A stretch of 45,215 bases of DNA, from positions 1 to 45,215 of the forward strand of contig SYDY01000069.1 in NCBI GenBank assembly GCA_005801425.1. Reading direction: 5' to 3'. The DNA is from Bdellovibrionales bacterium. GTDB taxonomy: Bacteria; Myxococcota; XYA12-FULL-58-9; SYDY01. Positions 20,522-29,165 of the stretch are shown here, one piece after another. Under the pieces are notes generated by a model, which did no database searches, was not told the origin of the DNA, and saw nothing but the letters and a program-made list of their open reading frames with translations. Positions within the stretch are counted from its first letter, which is position 1; every line of letters begins with the position of its first letter. A program made the position numbers and the translations under genes.

Positions 20522-21316
20522 ATGGCGATGCGTGAAATTTGGATTCTATTTGTGGTCACTTTTTTGGGGATTGCGTGTGTCACGGTTGATTCGACAGATG
20601 CGGATCAAGGCGATGGCCCTGCGGCCCCTACTGGGAATAATTCCGAAAACCCAGGGGAGAGCGATGGCAACACGGCCAGTCCCTCCACGGATAATGCTTC
20701 TCCCCCACATACCACCCAGAATAACTGCCCTCCGAATGCGGAACCCGATGCAGCCAACCCAGGAGCTTGTGTGTGCAGCGGTGGTTATATCATAGATGCA
20801 TCATGCCAAAGCTGCATTGTTGATACGAATGCAGATGGTTGTGCACCGAATAGTATTCCCGCCGATACGGGATGCAGTTGTATCCAGGGCTATATACCTA
20901 ATGAACCGGGGTGTGGCTGTCTGCCCGCCGGAATTGTTGGCGGTCGGTGCGATAATGACAGCGCATGCCTTGGCGATTTTTGCGCCCTCTCCCTTTCATC
21001 ATTTGGCGGCTACACAATGAGATCTGGTACACGTTACGAGGGTAGAACGCCTCTGCCTGGAGGCTATTGTTCGGTAAAATTTCCCTATTCGTCTCAAGAC
21101 AATTGCGTATCGCTTGGCGGAACGTACGTCGCAGTAAGGCCAGGAAGTCACTACTTGGATGTGTGTTTGCTGTCATGTGAACGGTCCGAAGAATGCAGAG
21201 CAGGGTATATATGCCGTCCGCTTTCCAATGAAGACTACACGGTGGATGGTCAGACTCAGGATCATACCTTTTCATTTCAACCCAACGGAATATTCTGTCT
21301 GCCACCTGTTCCTTAA
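20522..21316 (+). CDS. Cys-rich predicted lipoprotein
   Basis: The N-terminus is a short hydrophobic signal with a lipobox (FVVTFLGIAC, Cys19 of the longer reading). A low-complexity Asp/Gly/Ser/Thr/Pro linker of about 55 residues follows. The remaining 190 residues hold over 20 cysteines, including EGF-like spacing (CVCSGGYI, CSCIQGYIPNEPGCGC) and the pattern CDNDSACLGDFC. Proteins of this design are common surface or outer-membrane lipoproteins in Myxococcota-type genomes. A partner or ligand cannot be deduced. ATG 20522 and ATG 20528 both fit; the G-rich ribosome-binding site suits 20528 better. The gene ends 48 bp before tolQ and may be transcribed with it. Confidence 0.75.
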   Translation: MAMREIWILFVVTFLGIACVTVDSTDADQGDGPAAPTGNNSENPGESDGNTASPSTDNASPPHTTQNNCPPNAEPDAANPGACVCSGGYIIDASCQSCIVDTNADGCAPNSIPADTGCSCIQGYIPNEPGCGCLPAGIVGGRCDNDSACLGDFCALSLSSFGGYTMRSGTRYEGRTPLPGGYCSVKFPYSSQDNCVSLGGTYVAVRPGSHYLDVCLLSCERSEECRAGYICRPLSNEDYTVDGQTQDHTFSFQPNGIFCLPPVP

Positions 21317-21364
21317 CCGGCATATCATTGCTCGCTTACCAAGGCCTATGATACGTCAGTAACG

Positions 21365-22090
21365 ATGCAATCGGTTCTCATTCATGCAGTGACATCGGCG
21401 GATGCCAGTCCCAAAGTAGATCAGGATTTTGGGTTTTTGGGATCTGTGTTGAACGCGAATATCACCGAACAGCTTGTGATGCTTTTGCTATTAGGGCTCT
21501 CGGTGGTGAGCTGGGCTGTGATTTATCAGAAATGGCGGGCACTTAAACGCGCGCAGGTTCAGTCCGAAGCATTTCTTGATGGATTTTGGAACGCCAAGCG
21601 TTTGGATGCGTTTTACGAAGGGGCGTCGCAATATCCCGCGAGTCCTGTTGCCCATGTGTTTCGTGCAGGCTATTTGGAGCTTTCCAAGCTTCGTCAAAAA
21701 CAGTCTGATAACAGCGAGCTCAATATGGAAGTATTGCAGAGCGTGGAACGTTCCATGCGCCGCTCTGCATCGCAACAGCTCACGACCATGGAATCCATGA
21801 TGTCGTTTTTGGCGACCACAGGTTCAACTTCTCCCTTCGTTGGGCTCTTTGGTACCGTGATCGGCATCATGGGCGCATTTCAAGACATTGGACGCATGGG
21901 CAATGCAGATCTTGCAACGGTTGCGCCAGGTATTGGTGGTGCACTGGTCGCGACGGCTTTTGGCCTTTTGGCGGCTATCCCGGCAGTTATGGCATACAAC
22001 TACTTCATTGCGCGTATCCATGTGTTGGATATGGAAATTCAAAATTTTTCATCGGACTTTTTAAATATCATTAAGCGGCATTTTCTATAG
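21365..22090 (+). CDS. tolQ: TolQ/ExbB/MotA-type proton channel subunit
   Basis: This inner-membrane protein has three predicted helices: about residues 37-60 (LVMLLLLGLSVVSWAVIYQKW), and two after residue 135. The conserved TTGSTSPFVGLFGTVIGIMGAF and GGALVATAFGLLAAIPAVMAYN segments are the ExbB/TolQ pore signatures. With TolR it uses the proton gradient to energise TolA and keep the outer membrane tied to the cell wall during division. The length of 241 residues is normal. I call TolQ rather than ExbB because tolR, tolA and tolB follow. Confidence 0.92.
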   Translation: MQSVLIHAVTSADASPKVDQDFGFLGSVLNANITEQLVMLLLLGLSVVSWAVIYQKWRALKRAQVQSEAFLDGFWNAKRLDAFYEGASQYPASPVAHVFRAGYLELSKLRQKQSDNSELNMEVLQSVERSMRRSASQQLTTMESMMSFLATTGSTSPFVGLFGTVIGIMGAFQDIGRMGNADLATVAPGIGGALVATAFGLLAAIPAVMAYNYFIARIHVLDMEIQNFSSDFLNIIKRHFL

Positions 22091-22116
22091 GCGCTGAGGG
22101 TCGTTGAGGCATGGGA

Positions 22117-22536
22117 ATGACACAACAGAGCAGCCGAGGCCGACCGATGGCCGACATCAACGTCACGCCGATGGTGGATGTGATGCTAGTTTTGTTGGTT
22201 ATCTTTATGGTGACCGCGCCATTGATGCAGCACGGTGTTTCGGTGGATCTCCCCAAGGTGGATGCACCCGCGGTCGAGGCCGACAAGGAACGTTTGATTC
22301 TTACCGTAACGGCTGAACGCAAAATATATCTGGGTGATGTGGAAATTCCACGCGAAGTATTGCGAGAGCGTTTGATTGGCAACAAGCGATTGGCATCGGA
22401 GAAACAAGTGTTTCTTCATGCGGATCATCGTTTGGATTATGGCTTTGTTGTGGATGTGATGGCGGTCATGCAAACTGCAGGCGTTGAGAATATGGGGATG
22501 ATCACCGATCCTGTTGCGCCAAAGCCGGAGCGTTGA
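22117..22536 (+). CDS. tolR: TolR/ExbD-type proton channel subunit
   Basis: A single N-terminal membrane helix (VDVMLVLLVIFMVTAPL) carries the conserved proton-path Asp in VTPMVDVMLV. A periplasmic domain of about 95 residues follows, ending in DYGFVVDVMAVMQTAGVENMGM, the typical ExbD/TolR C-terminus. The protein works with TolQ as a stator. ATG 22117 has GAGG 8 bp upstream; ATG 22111 is an in-frame alternative. It lies 26 bp after tolQ and 7 bp before tolA. Confidence 0.92.
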   Translation: MTQQSSRGRPMADINVTPMVDVMLVLLVIFMVTAPLMQHGVSVDLPKVDAPAVEADKERLILTVTAERKIYLGDVEIPREVLRERLIGNKRLASEKQVFLHADHRLDYGFVVDVMAVMQTAGVENMGMITDPVAPKPER

Positions 22537-22543
22537 GGCTTCG

Positions 22544-23290
22544 ATGCCAAAATCCTCCGCAATCCCGGAATTTCGTCGCATTGTATGGGCATCGCTAGGC
22601 GTGCATGTTTTGGCGATCCTAGTGCTTTTGGGTGTGGCCAAGTGGCAGCATCATGACGCTCGTCATCGTAATGCGATTATTGTGCATCTGGCCCGTAAGG
22701 GCGAGATGCGACCCGAACATCTTTTGCCACGGATTAATCCTGAAACTGTGCCTGTACCCGATATTCCAACCGCGCCTAAGCCCACGACACCTGTTGCGCC
22801 ACCGGTTCCAACGCCTGCACCGCCACAGCCTGCAAAACCTGATCCTGCAGGGAAGCAACCTTCGGTGAAAGATCGTTTGGCGGCGGTATCGCGGGTTTCG
22901 GGTGCACTATCGCGTCTTGAAAAAGCGACCCAAGAAAAAGTAGAAGGCGATCCTGGGGGTGTTGATTCGGGAACGACCAGCGATGTGCAGGGATCACTCT
23001 ATCGCAGTCGTTTTGGGGCAGAAGTGCATGCATGCTTGCAAGCCCATTATCAATTTGAAGGGGTAGATCCCACGCTAGCCCAAGGTCGAGGGCTCGAAGC
23101 CGAAGTTTCCATCCGTGTGGCCGCTGACGGGCGCTTTGAAAAATACGATGTTCATGTGGCGCGCAAGCATGCAGCCTTTGAGCGTGCTGTTCGGCATGCC
23201 ATTGATGCATGTGGGAAAGTATCGCCGCCTCCTGCGGTGATCAGACAGGAGATGAAACGTGAAGGGCTTTTGTTGCTATTTAAACCGTAA
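22544..23290 (+). CDS. tolA: TolA/TonB-like energy-transducing protein
   Basis: One N-terminal membrane helix (about residues 13-33, VWASLGVHVLAILVLLGVAKW) is followed by a Pro/Ala-rich periplasm-spanning stretch (about 65-110) and a short helical region. The C-terminal domain has a conserved Cys pair (VHACLQAHYQF and HAIDACGKV), as seen in TolA/TonB-like C-terminal domains. It is short for TolA (248 residues) and lacks the long helical domain II of E. coli. The call rests on its place between tolR and tolB. ATG 22544 is preferred; 22514 would overlap tolR. Its 3' end overlaps tolB by 32 bp. Confidence 0.82.
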   Translation: MPKSSAIPEFRRIVWASLGVHVLAILVLLGVAKWQHHDARHRNAIIVHLARKGEMRPEHLLPRINPETVPVPDIPTAPKPTTPVAPPVPTPAPPQPAKPDPAGKQPSVKDRLAAVSRVSGALSRLEKATQEKVEGDPGGVDSGTTSDVQGSLYRSRFGAEVHACLQAHYQFEGVDPTLAQGRGLEAEVSIRVAADGRFEKYDVHVARKHAAFERAVRHAIDACGKVSPPPAVIRQEMKREGLLLLFKP

Positions 23291-24596
23291 TCTCATTGTG
23301 TGGATAATCATTTTCTTTGTTTCTTCATCGGCAGGTGCGGAGCGGGTTCGTATTGTCGTTGAGGGTGCTGGTTACAAAGCGTTTCCTATAGCCATCACAG
23401 CCCTTCAGGCAGGCTCAGGTGAGCAAGCCAATGCCTTGGCCGCACAAATGACCACGGTGGCGCGCACGGGTGCAACATTGGTGCGTGCGTTGGAGTTGGT
23501 TGACCCGAAAACATATTTGGTGCCAAGAATTTCTTTGGATAAAGTTCCGAATTTGGCGCCCTGGCATAGTGTGGGGGCATCGGGCTTGATCGGGGGACGT
23601 ATTGATGTCGCAGGCGGCATGGTGCATGCCCAAATGGTGCTGGTTGATGTCGTTTCAGGACGCATATTGATCAACCGAAAATATGAAGGAAGCGTCGCAC
23701 AGCCATCGTCGGTTGTGTATCGATTTTTGGATGATGTCATTGAAAGCTTGACCGGTGTTCGTGGCATTTTTTCATCTAAAATTGCATATGTGAAAGTGAT
23801 TGGATCCGGAAAACGGGCGATTTTTTATAGTGATATCGATGGAAGTCATGTGGAGCGGGTAACCCCGACCGATCAATTAAGCCTTTTGCCTGCTTGGAGT
23901 GCCGATGGCACATCCATGTTGTTCACCACGTTTATGCAGCAAAATTCAGATCTTGCCCGTCTTACGTTGCGTGGCGGATCTTTGACTTGGTTATCGACGA
24001 AGCGCGGCTTAAATACAGGGGCTGCGGTATCGCCTGATGGAAAGCGTATTGCATTGACTTTGAGTGCCGATGGAAACACCGAGATTTACGTCATGAATTG
24101 GGATGGGTCGGATCTGAAGCGTCTTACGCAGTCGTGGGGACAGGATGTTTCTCCAACGTGGAGCCACGATGGAAAGAGGATTGCATTTGTGAGTTCGCGA
24201 TCCGGAAATCCGCATATCTACGTGATGGATGCGGATGGGGGAAATCAGCGTCGTTTGACCTTTAAAGGCGATTACAATCAGGAACCCTCCTGGTCACCGC
24301 TACCCGATGGTCAAATTGCATTCACAGGACGAGATGAAAAATTTAAGTACGATTTGTTTTTGGTGGATCCCAATTCGGCAGCGATCACACGATTAACGCA
24401 AAATCAGGGCAGCAACGAAGGTCCTTCTTTTTCTCCGGATGGAAATCAAATTGCGTTTACGTCATCGCGTGGTTTGCAGGCAGGCCGACAGGTGTATGTC
24501 ATGGATGTGGATGGAAAACATCCACGGCGTGTGACCATGGCGCCGGGTGATTATGAAACACCGGCTTGGGGACCGAGGCTTGGGTATGAGCGATAA
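23259..24596 (+). CDS. tolB: TolB, periplasmic beta-propeller of the Tol-Pal system
   Basis: A Sec signal (NLIVWIIIFFVSSSAGAE, cleavage near residue 27) precedes an N-terminal alpha/beta domain (about 30-165) and a six-bladed propeller. The propeller is built of PD40-type repeats such as SPDGKRIALTLSADGNTEIY and SHDGKRIAFVSSRSGNPHIY. TolB binds Pal and TolA and links outer-membrane lipoproteins to the TolQRA motor. The length of 445 residues is normal. The start is GTG 23259 inside the end of tolA, backed by AGGAG 7 bp upstream. No pal or cpoB gene follows, unlike the usual tol-pal order. Confidence 0.92.
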   Translation: MKGFCCYLNRNLIVWIIIFFVSSSAGAERVRIVVEGAGYKAFPIAITALQAGSGEQANALAAQMTTVARTGATLVRALELVDPKTYLVPRISLDKVPNLAPWHSVGASGLIGGRIDVAGGMVHAQMVLVDVVSGRILINRKYEGSVAQPSSVVYRFLDDVIESLTGVRGIFSSKIAYVKVIGSGKRAIFYSDIDGSHVERVTPTDQLSLLPAWSADGTSMLFTTFMQQNSDLARLTLRGGSLTWLSTKRGLNTGAAVSPDGKRIALTLSADGNTEIYVMNWDGSDLKRLTQSWGQDVSPTWSHDGKRIAFVSSRSGNPHIYVMDADGGNQRRLTFKGDYNQEPSWSPLPDGQIAFTGRDEKFKYDLFLVDPNSAAITRLTQNQGSNEGPSFSPDGNQIAFTSSRGLQAGRQVYVMDVDGKHPRRVTMAPGDYETPAWGPRLGYER

Positions 24597-24606
24597 CACG
24601 GCGTAG

Positions 24607-24657
24607 GTAGCGGCAGGGCTTGCCCAGCCATTATGGCGCAGCTTGCTGCGCCGCTAC
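24607..24657. repeat. REP-like palindromic intergenic element
   Basis: The 51-bp element has outer arms GTAGCGGC (24607-24614) and GCCGCTAC (24650-24657). Two inner hairpins sit inside: GGGC-TT-GCCC (24616-24625) and GGCGCAGC-TT-GCTGCGCC (24635-24652). The second shares three bases with the outer stem, so alternative folds compete. It sits 11 bp after tolB and may act as a bidirectional terminator or mRNA stabiliser. The design resembles dispersed REP-type repeats. The remaining bases up to 24760 show no gene. Confidence 0.6.
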
Positions 24658-24760
24658 GAACGTTCAAGAAACCGAAAGATCGCACGCGGAATAGACGTTG
24701 CGGTTGTGGTGTGAAAAATGACCATTGCCGTCACTAAAAAATCGATTGTCGTCATGTTGT

Positions 24761-25885
24761 TCATGGTGGGTTTCTATTCTGACCGACAAGCAATATTTTG
24801 GCAATGGATGCAACGCGTGCAAGTTCGCCCAATGTTGCAGGAAGCTCGGGAATTGTTCGTGTGATGTGATTGATGTTGAGATATTCCAAAGTACGTGTGC
24901 TTAAAATGGCCTGGGCATGGGCATATTCAAGGGCAAAAAGGACATCATTGTGTTCTGAAGTGGAAAGCTTGTCGAGATAGATCTCAAGCATTGTGTGGAG
25001 TTCTTCAAAAGGGGCCCCAAGTGTTGGATGAAAACGATTAACCACAGCCCAGTGTTGGCCTTTATTGAGAGTGTTCAGTGCATGTTGCATGTGCGCAAGA
25101 CGATGTGGAGGATCCAGGCATGGTGTTGTCACCCAAACGATGGCGGTACTTTCAGCTTCTAGGATTTCTTCCACGATTTTTGCGCGCCGGGTGAGGGGAC
25201 CTACCATTTCTTTCAATTGTGTCAGCAGAGCCATGAGTTGATGCACGGCGCTGTCACCTACCATCATGGCAATGGCTTTTTCGAGTGCCAGTTGTCCAAA
25301 CCGAAACAGAGGGTTGAACCCTTTTGAGCCACTGAATTTAGAAATCAACGCCAGTGTTCTGGGGTCACCAAATTGTAACCAACGTTGTGGTGCTGTGAAG
25401 AATTCGAGAACATTCTGTGCTGGAGGTGTATCGAGAATGATCAGGTCGTAATCTTGGCTATCATACAAACGATAAAATTGCTCAAGGGCAGCATATTCGT
25501 GGGATCCTGCGAGGAGTGTCGATAGACGTTGATAAACAGGATTTCCTAAGATCTGTGCTTTGAGCCTCGGGTTGGGTGCAAGTGTTTCAACAATGCTGTC
25601 AAAAATTTCTTTGGTGTTAGGAAGAACCACGGAGAGTGGTCCTGACAATGTAATGCCATACGCTTCGCATGCGTTTGCATCGATTTGGCGCACAATGGTT
25701 GTTTGTTCTGTGACGCCCAAAGCATCGGCCAAGCGCGGCGCAGGATCGATGGTCATTACTGCGGTTCGACGTCCAAGGCTTGCGGCTGCAAGTCCAAGTG
25801 CGGCGGCGATATTGGTTTTTCCAACGCCGCCTGTGCCGCAACATACGATGACGCGGGCATTGTTCCATGGAGGGTTGGGATTCAT
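24761..25885 (-). CDS. ArsA/Get3-family ATPase with altered Walker A
   Basis: This P-loop ATPase of the SIMIBI class has Walker A GTGGVGKT (about residues 17-24), the switch-like MTIDPAPRLADALG and LIILDTPPAQNVLEFF. The family's canonical loop is GKGGVGKT; here the signature Lys is Thr. There is no ArsA-type arsenite Cys cluster and no arsenic gene nearby, so arsenic export is unlikely; a chaperone-like or polarity role is possible. ATG 25885 overlaps the upstream stop (ATGA), which argues for translational coupling; ATG 25900 is an alternative. It probably forms a heterodimer with the product of the upstream gene. Confidence 0.82.
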   Translation of the reverse strand: MNPNPPWNNARVIVCCGTGGVGKTNIAAALGLAAASLGRRTAVMTIDPAPRLADALGVTEQTTIVRQIDANACEAYGITLSGPLSVVLPNTKEIFDSIVETLAPNPRLKAQILGNPVYQRLSTLLAGSHEYAALEQFYRLYDSQDYDLIILDTPPAQNVLEFFTAPQRWLQFGDPRTLALISKFSGSKGFNPLFRFGQLALEKAIAMMVGDSAVHQLMALLTQLKEMVGPLTRRAKIVEEILEAESTAIVWVTTPCLDPPHRLAHMQHALNTLNKGQHWAVVNRFHPTLGAPFEELHTMLEIYLDKLSTSEHNDVLFALEYAHAQAILSTRTLEYLNINHITRTIPELPATLGELARVASIAKILLVGQNRNPP

Positions 25886-26805
25886 GGTATTGTGTTCCAT
25901 TGCGTGAGAATAGGTGCAAGTAAATCAGTCATGGCACTTACAATGCGTAAACTTTCTTGTGTATCGGCATATTCGGGCAACACAAGTGACATGATCTGTT
26001 GTCGTTCCGAAACAGTGGGAACGTGCATATGTGCATGATTGGCCCGTATATTTTGTAGGATCCAAGCATCATGCAGGGCTTGTAGTTCGGGCGCATGGAT
26101 TATTTGATCGACAAGAATTTCAGAAATATGATGTGGCATGCGATTGACGACAAGCGCACCGATGGACATGCGAAGGCTTGTACACTGTTTGATGAGCATT
26201 TCTGCTTCGAGACACGGTGTTTCTTCGGGTGTTGTGACAATCACTATTTGAGTTTGCTTTGGGTTAATCAGGTGTTCGTGAATGGCTTTCGCATTACGAT
26301 GCATGGGTCCGTGCGACACCATGTCGGCCAAGGCTTGCGGTGCATCAAAAAAAGCAAGGGCATGCCCTGTTGATGGCATGTCAATGATGATGTGTTCAAA
26401 CACAGGCTCTTCGTGATTTTCATGAAAGGCATGGTAATAAATTTTCCCTAAAAGCACGGATTCGTAGAGTGCGGGAAGAAGGGCCAGCAAGCTGTGGATC
26501 ACGGGATTATCGGTTAAGATCCGCGCCAATGCATCAAAACGTAAAACGCGACCCGCGTATTCCCGAATGGCATCTTGAGGATTGATGTCGGCGATAAATA
26601 AATGTTCTCGTGCTTCTCGCCATACCGATGTTGCTGGCTGAATTTCGAGGAGTTTGGTGCTTTGACTCCCTGCATCTATTTCAAAAAGAAGAGTTTTTTG
26701 CTTCTGTAGGGAAGCACAAAGGGCCAAGCTTGCGGCGACAGTGGTTTTCCCTACACCACCTTTGCCGCATACAAACGTCACCTTGGAACATTCGCCTGAC
26801 ACCAT
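25882..26805 (-). CDS. ArsA/Get3-family ATPase with canonical Walker A
   Basis: The N-terminal VTFVCGKGGVGKTTVAASLA contains the full deviant Walker A (Lys15 and Lys20). EIDAGSQSTKLLEI corresponds to switch I, and HIIIDMPSTGHALAFF to the Walker B/switch II region. VIVTTPEETPCLEAEMLI carries the family's TPE motif. The length of 307 residues fits a single-domain ArsA-like protein. No membrane segment is seen. It is the first gene of a two-gene operon with the other ArsA-like protein (4-bp overlap). Such tandem pairs occur in Myxococcota and Actinobacteria; their cellular role is not settled. Confidence 0.85.
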   Translation of the reverse strand: MVSGECSKVTFVCGKGGVGKTTVAASLALCASLQKQKTLLFEIDAGSQSTKLLEIQPATSVWREAREHLFIADINPQDAIREYAGRVLRFDALARILTDNPVIHSLLALLPALYESVLLGKIYYHAFHENHEEPVFEHIIIDMPSTGHALAFFDAPQALADMVSHGPMHRNAKAIHEHLINPKQTQIVIVTTPEETPCLEAEMLIKQCTSLRMSIGALVVNRMPHHISEILVDQIIHAPELQALHDAWILQNIRANHAHMHVPTVSERQQIMSLVLPEYADTQESLRIVSAMTDLLAPILTQWNTIP

Positions 26806-26966
26806 AATTTGCTATAACTGGGGACGGGCACCTGCACAACACCTCTCAGGATGGCAGATATTGTCAATTCTGCGTCTTACAAGGGGGCAATACGATCGAG
26901 GTACCTTGATTTGCCCAATTCGTCGTATACTGAATATGGGCGTCTTGTCGCTGAGAGTGGTCGACG

Positions 26967-27677
26967 ATGTTTTTAGCAAAAAATAAGAAGCTTTTGGCGG
27001 CGTTTAAGAGTGGTGATCGTGACGCCCTTGAGGCTGTTTACCGGCAATATGTGGCGGGTGTTCGTCAGTTTTTACGCAAAGGATTTACATTTCGCGGTGG
27101 GCAAGGGCAGTTTTTCTTTCGTGGTATTCAGGATGAAAGCGAATTGGATTCTGCTGTCCAAGAAGTCTTCCGTCGGTCTTTTGAAGAGCGTGCGCGAAAC
27201 TCATACAATGGGATTAATTCATTTACCAACTGGGTTCTTGCCATTGCTCGGAACATGGTGATCAACCAATTTCGTAACCGCGAAATTGCGTTCAGCCAAT
27301 ATATTTCTGCACGTGATACCCGAAGCCATCTAACGGTCATGGACCAAGAAATCACGGAAGAGCACAGTGGTGTCTTTTATGGTCGACCTGCCTTAAGCCA
27401 AGAGTTGCAGGTAGAACATACCGAGCTTAAGGGTTTGCTTGATAGTTTTATGGGTGAGCTCACAGAACATGACCGTTTGTTATTGGTGTATCGATTTGCC
27501 GAAGGCAAAGGCCAAGAAGAAACGGCGGAATTGATTGGTTCGACACGGATGAAGGTGCGAACATCCGAGGCGAAATTGCGTTCACGTCTGCGTGCATACA
27601 TGCGCAATACGGGTTATATCGATCATGTGGCACATAAGAAAAAAAGTGACGAGACACCCGATGACCCTTCGGTTTAG
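26967..27677 (+). CDS. ECF-like RNA polymerase sigma-70 family factor
   Basis: Region 2 spans about residues 12-110 (DRDALEAVYRQYV, then LDSAVQEVFRRSFEE and FTNWVLAIARNMVINQFRNRE). Region 4 covers about 160-215 (LTEHDRLLLVYRFAEGKGQEETAELIG followed by a recognition helix). Between the first two region-2 helices there is an extra stretch of roughly 15 residues rich in Phe and Gly (FTFRGGQGQFFFRG). The C-terminal tail is short and charged. No anti-sigma gene is adjacent: the divergent neighbour is the ArsA-like operon and the convergent one an ABC transporter. Regulon and signal are unknown. ATG 26967 is the chosen start. Confidence 0.85.
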   Translation: MFLAKNKKLLAAFKSGDRDALEAVYRQYVAGVRQFLRKGFTFRGGQGQFFFRGIQDESELDSAVQEVFRRSFEERARNSYNGINSFTNWVLAIARNMVINQFRNREIAFSQYISARDTRSHLTVMDQEITEEHSGVFYGRPALSQELQVEHTELKGLLDSFMGELTEHDRLLLVYRFAEGKGQEETAELIGSTRMKVRTSEAKLRSRLRAYMRNTGYIDHVAHKKKSDETPDDPSV

Positions 27678-27683
27678 GGCAAT

Positions 27684-29165
27684 CTAGTATCCGTTTAAAG
27701 CAATCTCAGTGACTTTTTGTGCCGTGGCTTCTTGTGCCTCAAGAATTGCGCAGAGGTGACCTTGATGCATGATCCCAATGCGATCAGATAATGCAATAAG
27801 TTCTTGAATATCGCTGGATGCAAAAAGAATAGAAGCACCTTGGGCTGCAATTTCACCCATGAGACGATAAATTTCATGACGCCCTTTGATATCGATCCCC
27901 CGGGTTGGTTCATCCATGAGAAAAACTGTGCATTGACTCGAAAGCATACGTGCAAAGATCACTTTTTGTTGATTGCCACCTGATAGCGTATTCACTTCTG
28001 CGTGGGGGTCGGATGTTTTGATGTGAAGTAAGTTTAGAAAGTGTTGGACTGCACGATGTTCTCGTTTTTTCTCCAACAATCCTTCACGGATGTATTGGCT
28101 GAGGCTGGCAAGGGTGATGTTGGGATCGATCGTTTGATTAAGTAGAAGCCCTAATTCTTTTCGGTCATCGGTAAGAAAGCCCATTCCAGATGCAATGGCA
28201 TGATGGGGATTGTGTTCGGTCAGTAACGTCCCGTTGACAGTGATGTTTCCGGATGTTGCACGATCAGCGCCAAAAATAAGGCGGAGCACTTGCGTTTGTC
28301 CGGATCCCATCAATCCACCGAGACCCAAAATTTCACCTTCCCGGATATCCAATGTTGTGGGAGTGATGCGATCTTTCAATGTGAGACCGGAGACATGCAA
28401 TCGCACTTTTCCGAGAGATTTATTCTGCTTGGGTATGTCTTCGTTTGTTTCTAATCCGATCATCTCACAAATCAATTGGGCCCGTGTGACCTCTTCTTTT
28501 CGATGGGTTGCGATGTGTTCTCCATTGCGGAGCACAGTGAATCGATGCCCAATGAACATCACTTCATCCAAACGATGTGAGATGTAAATGACGCAAACGC
28601 CTTGGGTGCATACCTGGCGTATGACCTTAAATAGGGATTGTACTTCGACATCCGACAATGCTGCGGTGGGTTCATCCAGAAGCAAAACAGAAGCTTTTTG
28701 ATACAATGCTTTGGCAATTTCGACGAGCTGCTTTTGTGCAAGAGAAAGTGATGCAACAGAGGTCTCAAGTGGCATGGTCAAATTGATTTGTTGTGCAGCG
28801 CGCAAAATATTTTCATTGTTTTTGTTGCTATTCAATAGGCCAAAAGAAGTTTCTTCTGAACCCAATGCAATATTTTCAGCAACGGTGAGTGACTCGCACA
28901 ACTGCATTTCTTGATGGACAACAGCAACACCGGCTTTGCGTGTTTCTTGGGGAGAGCCAAATGCAACAGGGCGCCCCCCAATTTCCATGCTCCCATGCTC
29001 CGGAATGCAGCCACCCGATAGAATGCTAAGAAGGGTTGATTTTCCAGCGCCATTTTGTCCGAGAAGAACGTGAACCTCGCCTGGATATGCCTCTAAGCTG
29101 ACCTGTCGCAATGCTTGCGTTCCTGGAAACGATTTCGAAATATGGCGCAGTTGTAAATAAGTCAT
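27684..29165 (-). CDS. ribose/galactose-type sugar ABC transporter ATP-binding protein
   Basis: Two ABC domains in one chain identify the RbsA/MglA class. The first (about 1-230) has Walker A GQNGAGKST, the signature region SLAQKQLVEIAKAL and Walker B VLLLDEPTAAL. The second (about 250-490) has a degenerate Walker A (GLMGSGQTQ, Lys replaced as is usual in this class), LSGGNQQKVIFARML and FLMDEPTRGID. The length of 493 residues is typical. It powers uptake through the membrane subunit encoded just upstream. The start overlaps the upstream stop by 4 bp (ATGA). The sugar cannot be read from the sequence. Confidence 0.93.
   Translation of the reverse strand: MTYLQLRHISKSFPGTQALRQVSLEAYPGEVHVLLGQNGAGKSTLLSILSGGCIPEHGSMEIGGRPVAFGSPQETRKAGVAVVHQEMQLCESLTVAENIALGSEETSFGLLNSNKNNENILRAAQQINLTMPLETSVASLSLAQKQLVEIAKALYQKASVLLLDEPTAALSDVEVQSLFKVIRQVCTQGVCVIYISHRLDEVMFIGHRFTVLRNGEHIATHRKEEVTRAQLICEMIGLETNEDIPKQNKSLGKVRLHVSGLTLKDRITPTTLDIREGEILGLGGLMGSGQTQVLRLIFGADRATSGNITVNGTLLTEHNPHHAIASGMGFLTDDRKELGLLLNQTIDPNITLASLSQYIREGLLEKKREHRAVQHFLNLLHIKTSDPHAEVNTLSGGNQQKVIFARMLSSQCTVFLMDEPTRGIDIKGRHEIYRLMGEIAAQGASILFASSDIQELIALSDRIGIMHQGHLCAILEAQEATAQKVTEIALNGY

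Noticed and set aside
24761-26805. Arsenic resistance operon
   Set aside because: Both proteins are ArsA-family ATPases, but there is no arsB, arsC, arsR or arsD nearby and no arsenite-binding Cys cluster was seen.
26806-26966. tRNA or small RNA gene between the ArsA-like operon and the sigma factor
   Set aside because: No cloverleaf or TTCGA-type T-loop could be traced; a divergent promoter region is enough. A TATACT near 26926 lacks a good -35 partner, so no promoter was listed.
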